Shown here: piece after piece, positions 37,538 to 45,871 of the stretch
Position numbering within the stretch: the stretch's first letter is position 1
Layout: every line of letters starts with the position of its first letter
NCBI GenBank assembly: GCA_003278465.1
Contig: QCFC01000014.1
Coordinates: forward strand, 1-50,530
DNA: 50,530 nt
Direction of reading: 5' to 3'
Origin: Prochlorococcus sp. AG-363-B04
GTDB lineage: Bacteria; Cyanobacteriota; Cyanobacteriia; PCC-6307; Cyanobiaceae
Position numbers and translations under genes: made by a program
The notes under the pieces: generated by a model
The model's database searches: none
Told to the model about the DNA's origin: nothing
What the model saw: only the letters and a program-made list of their open reading frames with translations

Positions 37538-40527
37538 CAGCAATTAACGACTTAGAACTGGCAGCAACGCTATTTAAAGACCTTGCAGCTAAGCCACCAT
37601 ATTCTCTTTTGCCACCAGAGAAGCTTCGAGAATGGATAAATGAAGGTAATCAACAAACTTTTAGGCCTGGACAAAGACTTATAAGACCTGATGAACTTAC
37701 AGATAAAATTTATTTAGTTTTAAGAGGAGAAGTAAGACTACTAGCTTTAGGAGATGAAGCGGAAGGACAAATTAGTTTAGGCAAAAGAAGTAGTGGTCAG
37801 TTGTTGGGTTGGGTAAGTTTATATAGAGGGGGACCATGTGAGTTTGTCCAAGCAAGTACCGATGTACTTGCTTTTTCTTTATCTGCAAGAAAATTTGTTG
37901 ATTTTTTACATGCAGTACCAGAATTTACTAATCACTTTTCTCAGCTAACAAATCCACATGAAGTATATGAAGTTGCAGTAGCAGCTTGGGAGCTTCAGCC
38001 TCGTCGCCCTTCAGGATGGAGAACCGAATTAATAAATAGTATGGCTATGGCAAAGGCAATAGGCCTTTCCCTAACTACAGAAAATAAAGATCTTCCTAAA
38101 CTCCCAGATAAATGGAGATGGCTTTTAAGTACACCAGGTTTGTCAGATCAACCAGTAGGAAGTTTGATTGATAATGACACAGAATTAAAAGAGAGAAAAG
38201 GTTACAAATTACCTTATAGATTTATAGCTATTCCATTTGATCTTAATGATAAGACAACAGACACAGTCCAATCTAATTCTCTAAAGAAAGAAAATAACGA
38301 ATTAGATTTAAATGAATCTAATCCAATGAACTTGCATCAACTTGGAATTATTGAGCCAAAATTACTATCACTTGAAATGCAATATCCATCAATTAAAGGC
38401 AAAGGAGATATGAAGGAGGCAATGGCTGTATGTGAGATGATTGCTTTGCAGCAACGGGTGCCTTTTAGAAGAGATAATGTTGCGAAGATTATCGAAGATC
38501 AAGTAAGAAGGAATAAACGAACTTCTTTGGAATTAATCGGAAGTTTATGCCAGCAATTAGGATTAAATGCTCAATTAGCAAAAACTAATAAATCATTTAT
38601 TGCAAGCATAGAGGGACCCGCTGTATTAATGTATAATGAAATTCCTGTTGTTTTTTATGAGTCAGGAAGTGGGAAGGTAATTATTGGTCATCCACATTTA
38701 GGTGTAATTAAAAGAGATATTGAGGAATTTATAGAAGAGTTAAGTGAAGAGATTCGCTTTGTTCTCCCTAGACGTGTAGCATCAACACCAACGAGTCGAT
38801 TTGGATGGAATTGGTTTACTCCACTACTTTCAAAATATCGTGGATCATTAGCTTTAGTTTTTATTGCTTCATTATTAGCTCAAGTATTTGGATTGGCCAT
38901 ACCTCTTCTGTTACAACAAATAATAGATAAAGTTCTATCTCAAGGAAATTTAAGCAGTTTGAATGTTCTTGGAACTGCAATGGTTGTAATGGCCCTGTTC
39001 CAAGGAATCCTTCAGGCACTAAGAACCTATATATTTGTTGATACTACCGATAGAATGGACTTAACTCTTGGCAGTGCCGTCATAGATCGACTGTTATCTT
39101 TGCCATTAAAATATTTTGAGAAGCGTCCAGTTGGAGAGCTTAGTCAAAGATTGGGTGAGCTAAATACAATTCGAGGATTTTTAACAGGTACGGCTCTTCT
39201 TTCAGTGTTAAATATGATTTTTGCTATTTTATACCTTGTAGTAATGCTTATATATTCTCCATTCTTAACTGCTATAGCGCTCTCAACATTTCCTATATAC
39301 CTATTACTTGTATTTGTTGTTGCTCCAATTTATAGAGTTCTTTTACGTAGACGTGCAATTGCTCAAGCAAGGACTCAAAGTCATTTAATTGAAGTTTTAG
39401 GCGGTATTCAGACAGTTAAAGCCCAACATTTTGAATTGACCGCAAGATGGAAATGGCAAGATAGATATCGTGAATTTGTTAATGAAGGTTTTCGATCAGT
39501 TGCTTTAGGTGCTGCATCTGGCGAAATTGGCGGTTTTCTAAATTCTCTTAGCGGATTATTAATTTTATGGGTTGGAATGGGAATGGTTTTGAAGGGAGAA
39601 TTTACCTTGGGAATGTTGATAGCTTTTAGAATTATTGCAAGTAATGTTACAGGACCCTTGCTTCAATTGGCTGGTTTGTATCAGGGCTTTCAAAAAGTTT
39701 CTTTATCGATGGAGCGCTTAGGTGACATTATTGATCAAAGTCCTGAGCTTCAGAATGCCGAAGAAATAGGTCAAATTTCATTACCAACAATAGTTGGAAA
39801 TGTTCGATTTGAAAATGTTAGCTTCAGATTTACTAATGAAGGTCCATATCAATTAGATGATGTTAGTTTGATTGTTAATCCTGGTAATTTTGTTGGAATT
39901 GTTGGCCAGAGTGGTAGTGGAAAGAGTACATTAATGAAATTACTTCCAAGGCTTTATAATCCAGCTAGAGGAAGAATATTTATTGATGATTATGATATTG
40001 ATAAAGTAGATTTAAGCAGTCTAAGAAGACAAATAGGAATTGTCCCCCAAGATTCCTTATTATTTGAAGGAACTATTGCAGATAATATATCACTTAATGA
40101 TCCTCAGGCAACTACTGAATCTATAATAGAAGCTGCTCGTATAGCATGTGCTCATGATTTTATTATGAGTTTAGGTAATGGCTATGCCACCAAAATAGCT
40201 GAGAGAGGCTCTAATCTTTCAGGTGGACAGCGCCAAAGAATTGCAATAGCTAGAACTATTTTAGCTAATCCTCAGTTATTAGTGATGGATGAGGCTACAA
40301 GCGCACTAGATTATGATACTGAACGTCAATTATGCCTGAATTTACAGCAATGGGCAAAAGAAAGAACAGTATTTTTTATAACTCATAGATTAAGCACTAT
40401 TCGAGATAGTGATATTATCGTAGTTATGCATCAAGGTAAGTTAGTAGAGCAAGGTAAGCATCAAGATTTAGTTGATCAAAATGGTCGTTATTCTAGTTTA
40501 TATAGGCAGCAACAGTCGAGTGGGTAA
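37534..40527 (+). CDS. Type I secretion ABC exporter with cNMP-binding and degenerate C39 domains
   Basis: A 997-residue exporter. Residues about 30-150 are a cyclic-nucleotide-binding-type beta-roll (LRGEVRLLALGD, SSGQLLGWVSL). A roughly 100-residue linker follows. About 285-400 is a C39-peptidase-like domain in which the catalytic Cys, His and Asp positions are not conserved (CEMIALQQRVPFRR; VIIGHPHLGVI), so it should bind but not cut a substrate. About 420-720 is a six-helix ABC membrane domain. The ATPase follows, with Walker A GQSGSGKS near 790, LSGGQRQR near 895 and LLVMDEATSALD near 915. The start is the TTG at 37534. It would pair with the HlyD protein at 32749 and an outer-membrane TolC not in this window. 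Confidence 0.9.
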   Translation: MTAINDLELAATLFKDLAAKPPYSLLPPEKLREWINEGNQQTFRPGQRLIRPDELTDKIYLVLRGEVRLLALGDEAEGQISLGKRSSGQLLGWVSLYRGGPCEFVQASTDVLAFSLSARKFVDFLHAVPEFTNHFSQLTNPHEVYEVAVAAWELQPRRPSGWRTELINSMAMAKAIGLSLTTENKDLPKLPDKWRWLLSTPGLSDQPVGSLIDNDTELKERKGYKLPYRFIAIPFDLNDKTTDTVQSNSLKKENNELDLNESNPMNLHQLGIIEPKLLSLEMQYPSIKGKGDMKEAMAVCEMIALQQRVPFRRDNVAKIIEDQVRRNKRTSLELIGSLCQQLGLNAQLAKTNKSFIASIEGPAVLMYNEIPVVFYESGSGKVIIGHPHLGVIKRDIEEFIEELSEEIRFVLPRRVASTPTSRFGWNWFTPLLSKYRGSLALVFIASLLAQVFGLAIPLLLQQIIDKVLSQGNLSSLNVLGTAMVVMALFQGILQALRTYIFVDTTDRMDLTLGSAVIDRLLSLPLKYFEKRPVGELSQRLGELNTIRGFLTGTALLSVLNMIFAILYLVVMLIYSPFLTAIALSTFPIYLLLVFVVAPIYRVLLRRRAIAQARTQSHLIEVLGGIQTVKAQHFELTARWKWQDRYREFVNEGFRSVALGAASGEIGGFLNSLSGLLILWVGMGMVLKGEFTLGMLIAFRIIASNVTGPLLQLAGLYQGFQKVSLSMERLGDIIDQSPELQNAEEIGQISLPTIVGNVRFENVSFRFTNEGPYQLDDVSLIVNPGNFVGIVGQSGSGKSTLMKLLPRLYNPARGRIFIDDYDIDKVDLSSLRRQIGIVPQDSLLFEGTIADNISLNDPQATTESIIEAARIACAHDFIMSLGNGYATKIAERGSNLSGGQRQRIAIARTILANPQLLVMDEATSALDYDTERQLCLNLQQWAKERTVFFITHRLSTIRDSDIIVVMHQGKLVEQGKHQDLVDQNGRYSSLYRQQQSSG

Positions 40528-40549
40528 ATTGACTTACTGAATAACAAAA

Positions 40550-41554
40550 TTATATTCTGAACAAGTGTTGTTTTAGTTTTGATGCATATGCATCAAAACT
40601 AAAAGCCTCTGCTCTGGTTCTTAATTTGGATTGATTTTGAAAATTCTGGATATAAAATTCTGCCTCATTAATTAATTTCATGATTTCATTGATACTTGAA
40701 AAAGGCTGCATTAACATTCCATGTTCTCTAGTTTTAATGATGTCAGGAGCAAAGCCTGAGTTGGTAACAATCGGATAGACTCCACTCGCCATAGATTCTA
40801 GAAGTGGAATCGGTCCACCATCAAAGGTGGTTACAGATACAAAGATTTTCATTAAATTATAAAAGCAATTATATTCTTTATATTTTGGATCTATTACATA
40901 TAATTTAGGATGCTGAGCTAATTTAGATGATCCCCAACCATCACCAATTACTATAACATCTCTTCCTGAATCTAATAGAACTTGAATTAGTTTTAAAAGT
41001 AATTTATAGTTTTTTCTTCTTATATATGTTGGTTTTTGACTATACCTTGTGCAAAATCCTATTGTTGATCTTTTAGATAAATGACTTAATTTAGGATAAT
41101 TTTTTTCTATGAAAGTATTTATAGAGCTGCCTTTTAATGGAAAATGACGATCTATACGGACTCCTAGAGGTAATAACAATGAGTTTTGATTATATACACC
41201 TACTGACATTGCGATAGCCATCTGATGAGATGACATATAAGTAACAGTGTGAATACTATTTAGCAGCTTAATATTACAATTCTTTCTATCATAATGAGTA
41301 AAGATACAAATAGATCGACTATTTAAATCATATTTTTTCCATTTGCCCAGAATATTTTCCATTTGGCCAATATGCACAAAGAAATGCCATTTTGCGTTAG
41401 GTGGACTACCTATATCATTTTTTTGAAATAAAATCTCTTTGCGAATAACTTTTAGACCAATTGAAGTGAATGAATTTTCAAGATCTATAGCTAAACCTCT
41501 TAGGATCCACCTCTCATTGCCATGATAAATAGCTATATCGAATTCATCCATCAT
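40550..41554 (-). CDS. GT4-like glycosyltransferase
   Basis: A 334-residue GT-B type protein. The C-terminal nucleotide-sugar-binding domain is clear: STIGFCTRYSQKPTYIRRKN, VIVIGDGWGSSKL, and FVSVTTFDGGPIPLLESMAS followed by GVYPIVTNSGFAPDII, matching the GT4 E-x7-E region. The N-terminal acceptor domain is divergent and short. It starts at either of two adjacent ATGs (41554, 41551). It is the last gene of the minus-strand run containing gmd and the ColD-like gene, 73 bases after the 2OG oxygenase. It may transfer the dideoxy sugar made there (inference). Its last codons form a 34-bp palindrome. Confidence 0.78.
   Translation of the reverse strand: MMDEFDIAIYHGNERWILRGLAIDLENSFTSIGLKVIRKEILFQKNDIGSPPNAKWHFFVHIGQMENILGKWKKYDLNSRSICIFTHYDRKNCNIKLLNSIHTVTYMSSHQMAIAMSVGVYNQNSLLLPLGVRIDRHFPLKGSSINTFIEKNYPKLSHLSKRSTIGFCTRYSQKPTYIRRKNYKLLLKLIQVLLDSGRDVIVIGDGWGSSKLAQHPKLYVIDPKYKEYNCFYNLMKIFVSVTTFDGGPIPLLESMASGVYPIVTNSGFAPDIIKTREHGMLMQPFSSINEIMKLINEAEFYIQNFQNQSKLRTRAEAFSFDAYASKLKQHLFRI
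40571..40604. terminator. Perfect 34-bp palindrome past the exporter, inside the GT4 gene end
   Basis: The left arm TTTTAGTTTTGATGCAT (40571-40587) is the exact reverse complement of 40588-40604, with no unpaired spacer, and the flanking bases do not extend it. It begins 43 bases after the exporter stop and lies wholly within the last codons of the convergent glycosyltransferase (encoding about FSFDAYASKLK). It begins with TTTT and ends with AAAA. It could end transcription from either side or be a protein-binding dyad; the function is inferred. Confidence 0.6.
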
Positions 41555-41627
41555 GCATTTAAAATATTTAATTACTATAGCAGATAGAGCATATTTTTAA
41601 ATAGGTTAAATTTTCAATAAATTATAT

Positions 41628-42416
41628 TTAATTTATGCAACCATTTTCCATTGAATTATCAATATCTAAATTGATATTAATGGAAATACGCTTGCCATAA
41701 TCTATCTCTTGAAGGTAATCAACTGAATGCCATGAATTAGAGGTTCTAAAAAAAACCAAAATTTGTTGCGAACGGAAAATAGTTTTAGTTTGAGTAAACC
41801 TTTCTTTCAGCCAATTTAATCTATTTAATTCATGCTTATCAGTATCTACCAACTGTTTATCAGTATAGGTTCGTGTAGGTTGCCAGAAGGTTGTACCTAA
41901 TTCTTTAATTCCATTTTGTTCAATTGAAGGGAGATATATCAGCATTGAAGCCAATTTTGTTTTTTTATCAGTATGAGGATTAATAAATGAATTATTTTTC
42001 ATTACCGAAATTTGATAACTGATATTTACATCTATATGATTAATCTCACTATTTATATCACCGTTGACTATTTCTTGTACCGCAAGTTTAATGATTGGTG
42101 ATTTGAATCCTTTAAAAATAGAATCAAAGATATAGTCCTGTTGCGATTGATTTGTATTGTGTAGTAAAATACCATTTTTTATGTAACATTTTCTTAGATT
42201 AATAACTGTGTTAAGATTGTCTTTGATTATCTTGGCAACAGTAAATCTGATTTCTAAAGGGATTATTGATGATATATCTGTGGAATTATCTAATTTCATT
42301 TTATGGCCATATTCTGCATCTTTCATAAGACTTTCAGGGATATCTAGGATTAGATCTCTCAACATATGAAAATAATCAAAGCTATAGATTTCAGACAGGT
42401 CGATTATTGAATACAT
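41628..42416 (-). CDS. Fe(II)/2-oxoglutarate-dependent oxygenase
   Basis: A 262-residue protein with the facial triad and 2-oxoglutarate-binding Arg of this superfamily. The H-x-D pair is H148/D150 (FINPHTDKK), the distal His is H230 (SNSWHSVDY), and the Arg is R243 (GKRISININ). Spacing fits the family. Substrates of such enzymes range from amino acids to sugars and lipids; this one is unknown. It starts exactly where the PhyH-like gene stops (ATG at 42416, previous stop at 42417), so the two are co-translated. The first 130 residues are divergent, very Ile/Asn-rich and AT-rich in codon use. Confidence 0.72.
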   Translation of the reverse strand: MYSIIDLSEIYSFDYFHMLRDLILDIPESLMKDAEYGHKMKLDNSTDISSIIPLEIRFTVAKIIKDNLNTVINLRKCYIKNGILLHNTNQSQQDYIFDSIFKGFKSPIIKLAVQEIVNGDINSEINHIDVNISYQISVMKNNSFINPHTDKKTKLASMLIYLPSIEQNGIKELGTTFWQPTRTYTDKQLVDTDKHELNRLNWLKERFTQTKTIFRSQQILVFFRTSNSWHSVDYLQEIDYGKRISININLDIDNSMENGCIN

Positions 42417-43583
42417 TTAAAAACTTCTCCCAAAAAAGTGAAGTAAAGATAGTGGATTTAAGGGCCTTAATTCAAAATAAATACTATTTCGTGGCTTGTA
42501 TGTTTTAAACTTTGTTCGACAATGAAATGCTCTTGTGTTAACTAAAACTAAACTATTAGCTGGTAATTCTAGTTGATCCAAATCATTTATTTTGTAACCA
42601 AATTCTGTTGCCTTCTCATTGTGAAAACGATATGCAAAATTTTTACTAGGGTCTTGTAATTCATTTTTGTCATTTAATATACTATTATTTAAATATGTTT
42701 CATAATGAAGTCTTTTTTTTGTTACCTTGTGACTAGATGGTGATATGCATAGATTTGACTGATCACTATTAACATCATTTAAATATATCCATACTTTAAA
42801 TATAGGATGAAAGCTATCACAATGAAGCTGTGTTTGCTCATCATTAAGTGATAATAACTCCAAATTATTTGCATGTAATGTTTGATAGAATGCAGTTTTT
42901 AAAATGCCTTCACTTATTGTTCCCTTATGTAAAGGTGGGACTCCAATAATGTCAGATACTAAATCAATTATATCTGAGGATCTCATATATTCATATAAGG
43001 ATTGATTAGCTTGTGTTGGACCAGCAATTTCCTTATTGCGATTATACTGAATAGCTGATGAGAAATTTGCCTTCATTTCGCCAGGTAAGCATTTACCCTT
43101 CCAAAAATCTTCAATTTTTTTGGTCGTTTCATAGATTATTTCTGCTTCCTTTCTAAGCTTTTTAAATTTCTTTTCTGGAATAGCATTATATATAATTACA
43201 TAACCTTTTTCTTTTAGTAACTTCTGAGCTTCTTCGATAGATTTACTATTGTAAGTAGTAGATAAGACAGGAACATTGAAGAGTGAGATAATGTAATTCG
43301 AAAGAATAGTTCTGAGATTTAAAATACCAGATTTGCATAAAATATCCCTTTTGGGATAAAGATGATTGTCTGTATTATTACTAATTAGTTGGACAAATTC
43401 TTTTTCATTAAGTCCATGTATCTTACATATTGATTCAAAACAATATTTGATGACTCCATCTGTTTGGATGAATGAAGAATCCTGCTTAGCAAGGATATCT
43501 AATAAGTCGAAAATAATACCATATGAACCAGGTATTTCAAAGTTTAGTGAATCATAAAATAATTTTGATAGGTTTGATTTCAT
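42417..43583 (-). CDS. Phytanoyl-CoA dioxygenase (PhyH)-like oxygenase
   Basis: A 388-residue Fe(II)/2-oxoglutarate oxygenase of the PhyH type. The metal ligands are H254 and D256 (TQLHCDSFHP) and H354 (TRAFHCRTK), with R365 (KPRNSIYFE) as the co-substrate Arg. The PhyH-like fold starts near residue 115 (YVIIYNAIPEKKF). The first ~110 residues are an extra helical region of unknown role. The start codon overlaps the stop of the ColD-like gene by one base, so it is translated with the sugar-nucleotide enzymes and probably acts on that sugar or its glycan (inference). Confidence 0.8.
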   Translation of the reverse strand: MKSNLSKLFYDSLNFEIPGSYGIIFDLLDILAKQDSSFIQTDGVIKYCFESICKIHGLNEKEFVQLISNNTDNHLYPKRDILCKSGILNLRTILSNYIISLFNVPVLSTTYNSKSIEEAQKLLKEKGYVIIYNAIPEKKFKKLRKEAEIIYETTKKIEDFWKGKCLPGEMKANFSSAIQYNRNKEIAGPTQANQSLYEYMRSSDIIDLVSDIIGVPPLHKGTISEGILKTAFYQTLHANNLELLSLNDEQTQLHCDSFHPIFKVWIYLNDVNSDQSNLCISPSSHKVTKKRLHYETYLNNSILNDKNELQDPSKNFAYRFHNEKATEFGYKINDLDQLELPANSLVLVNTRAFHCRTKFKTYKPRNSIYFELRPLNPLSLLHFFGRSF

Positions 43584-44803
43584 TATAATTTTGCTAAATT
43601 ATCTAGAAATAAATCTATCATTGGAATTATATTTATATGATGATTCCCAATGAAAAATCCTCTTTCGTGTAAAGCACTTGCATTAGAAAGTTCTAAATCA
43701 CAATTTAATTTTTTGGCTAATGGGTGGTATTGAATACTACCCGAAACAATCGGTCTAGTCTGTATACCCTTATCTCTAAGTTGATTAATAATTTGATTTC
43801 TATTTAAATTTTCTTTAATAATAAATCCGAATCCAAAGCTACTGGATCTTCCTGTTTCTTGTTGTAACTTTATTGGATAATTTTCCTTTGCTAGTCGCTG
43901 CTCAAGATATTCAAGATTTCCTCTTCTAATATTTATAAAATCTTTCAGTTTATTTATCTGTATGATGCCAATACCACCTTGAACCTCTGTCGGGCGAAGA
44001 TTAAAACCTGGCATGATAAAATAAAAATCTTTTTGAAATAATTCATTATCAGTTTTAAAGCTACACAAACTTTTTATATATTTACTAACTTCTGAATCGC
44101 ATTTCATTGTATCAATTACTTTTTCTACTTCTCTTACCCATCCATGATTTCTTTGAAGTAAGGCTAACAAAAATATGTCCTTATTTGATGTGGATAATGA
44201 TCCTCCTTCCATAGTATTTAAGTGATGACTATAAAAAAAACTATGCGATGACATTAATCCTATTGACCCTGCTTTATTATTCATCTTAGTAATTGACCCC
44301 AAACTCTCACAGTTATCTTCTAGTAAATATATGTTGAGTTTTTGGCAGTGATTATATATTTCTTCTAAATTACAACTATTACCCAGGATATTTATTGCCA
44401 ATACAGCAGCAGTTTCATTGCTAATGCATTTTTTCATAGAATCTAATGAGAGATTAAATGTGTTGATATCTATATCACATACTCTTACCTTAAAACCCAT
44501 TTGAATAAATGGAGAATAACTTGTTGACCAACCAACTGCTGGTATTACTATTTCATTTCTAGAGTCATTATTTAACTCTAGAAATGTTTTTAGTACTGAT
44601 GCCATAAGCAAGTTCGCCGAAGAACCGGAATTAACCATTAAGGAATAGTCAACCCCTATATAATTAGAAAGTAGCTGTTCGAATTCTTTAACCTTTTTGC
44701 CCATTGTCGTATTACCAGATTTAATTATTTCACAGGCTTGTTCAACCTCTTTGTTATCCCAGCTAGATATTGCGAGGGGATATGATTGATGGTTTTTGTT
44801 CAT
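43583..44803 (-). CDS. colD: ColD-like GDP-4-keto-6-deoxymannose 3-dehydratase
   Basis: A DegT/DnrJ/StrS-fold PLP enzyme of 406 residues in which the PLP lysine is replaced. The motif is SFFYSHHLNTMEGG with H193-H194, as in ColD of E. coli O55 and RfbH, where His acts as the base and the enzyme removes the C3 hydroxyl rather than transaminating. NSGSSANLL (phosphate cup), EDNCESLGS (Asp163 to the PLP ring nitrogen), MPGFNLRPTEVQGGIG, QQETGRSSSFGFGFIIK and the late GFFIGNHH also resemble ColD as I remember it. gmd, which makes its expected substrate, is one base upstream. It is coupled to the PhyH gene. The product would be a GDP-3,6-dideoxy-4-ketohexose (inference). Confidence 0.8.
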   Translation of the reverse strand: MNKNHQSYPLAISSWDNKEVEQACEIIKSGNTTMGKKVKEFEQLLSNYIGVDYSLMVNSGSSANLLMASVLKTFLELNNDSRNEIVIPAVGWSTSYSPFIQMGFKVRVCDIDINTFNLSLDSMKKCISNETAAVLAINILGNSCNLEEIYNHCQKLNIYLLEDNCESLGSITKMNNKAGSIGLMSSHSFFYSHHLNTMEGGSLSTSNKDIFLLALLQRNHGWVREVEKVIDTMKCDSEVSKYIKSLCSFKTDNELFQKDFYFIMPGFNLRPTEVQGGIGIIQINKLKDFINIRRGNLEYLEQRLAKENYPIKLQQETGRSSSFGFGFIIKENLNRNQIINQLRDKGIQTRPIVSGSIQYHPLAKKLNCDLELSNASALHERGFFIGNHHINIIPMIDLFLDNLAKL

Positions 44804-44804
44804 A

Positions 44805-45839
44805 TCAAGTAATCTTCAGATCTTCTTCAAGCATTTCATCTATTAACTCTTCTATAGTAATTTTAGGTTCCCACCCTAGTTTTCTTTTGGCTTTCTCAGA
44901 GTTACCTTGTAGGCTATGTACCTCACATGGCCTGTAATAAATTGGGTCAATCTTTATAATTTCATCACCAGTATCCATTCTGATTCCAACTTCATTCTTA
45001 CCTTCGCCTTTCCATGCGATTCCTTTCCATCCCAACTTAATAGCACATGATTGTATAAATTCTCTAACTGATAGTTGATTCCCAGTAGCTATTACATAAT
45101 CATCTGCCTGTTTTTGTTGAAGAATTAACCACATAGCTTTTACATAGTCTTTTGCATGTCCCCAATCTCTTTTGGCATCAAGATTTCCCAAATATAACTT
45201 CTGCTTTGTATTGTTTTGAATCTTGCAAAGCCCTCTAGTAATCTTTCTTGTAACAAAGGTTTCACCACGTCTTGGGCTTTCATGATTGAATAAAATTCCA
45301 TTGCATGCAAACATTCCGTATGCCTCTCGATAATTTACTGTAATCCAATATGCGTATTGTTTCGCTATTGCATAGGGGCTTTTAGGATTAAAAGGGGTTA
45401 TTTCATCTTGAGGATCTTTGTAAATACCCCCATAGAGCTCACTAGTACTAGCCTGATAGATTTTGCACTTATCAAGAGACAGTGATTTCACTGATTGAAG
45501 AATTCTTAATGGACCTAGAGCATCACAATTTGCCGTATATTCAGGTGATTCAAAACTAACTGCAACATGACTTTGTGCAGCTAAATTATAAATTTCGTCA
45601 GGTCTTACTTCTGCTATAATATTGTGAATTGAAGATGAATCTGTAATATCTCCATATCTCAAATACAAATTTGTTGCGGATTCATGTGGATCTTTATATA
45701 AGTGATCTATTCTCCCTGTATTGAATGAGCTAGACCTTCTTCGAATACCATGTACTTCATAGCCTTTGCTCAGCAGCAGCTCGGCTAGATAACTTCCGTC
45801 TTGTCCAGTAATACCAGTTAATAGAGCTACTTTGCTCAT
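44805..45839 (-). CDS. gmd: GDP-mannose 4,6-dehydratase
   Basis: Gmd converts GDP-D-mannose to GDP-4-keto-6-deoxy-D-mannose, the branch point to fucose, rhamnose, perosamine and colitose. The extended-SDR signatures are complete: [15 protein letters not shown] at 9-23, [29 protein letters not shown], the catalytic T132/E134 ([10 protein letters not shown]) and Y156-K160 ([10 protein letters not shown]), and [15 protein letters not shown]. The length is 344 residues. It lies 32 bases after the SDR-like gene and one base before the ColD-like gene. No fucose synthase (fcl) or perosamine synthase follows; the ColD-like gene does. Confidence 0.95.
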   Translation of the reverse strand: MSKVALLTGITGQDGSYLAELLLSKGYEVHGIRRRSSSFNTGRIDHLYKDPHESATNLYLRYGDITDSSSIHNIIAEVRPDEIYNLAAQSHVAVSFESPEYTANCDALGPLRILQSVKSLSLDKCKIYQASTSELYGGIYKDPQDEITPFNPKSPYAIAKQYAYWITVNYREAYGMFACNGILFNHESPRRGETFVTRKITRGLCKIQNNTKQKLYLGNLDAKRDWGHAKDYVKAMWLILQQKQADDYVIATGNQLSVREFIQSCAIKLGWKGIAWKGEGKNEVGIRMDTGDEIIKIDPIYYRPCEVHSLQGNSEKAKRKLGWEPKITIEELIDEMLEEDLKIT

Positions 45840-45871
45840 TCATCTAATTTCCATTCATTTAAAGTCTACCA

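Noticed and set aside
43583-44803. Reading the DegT-fold protein as an ordinary sugar aminotransferase
   Set aside because: The PLP lysine position carries His (SHHLNTMEGG), which fits ColD/RfbH-type dehydratases.
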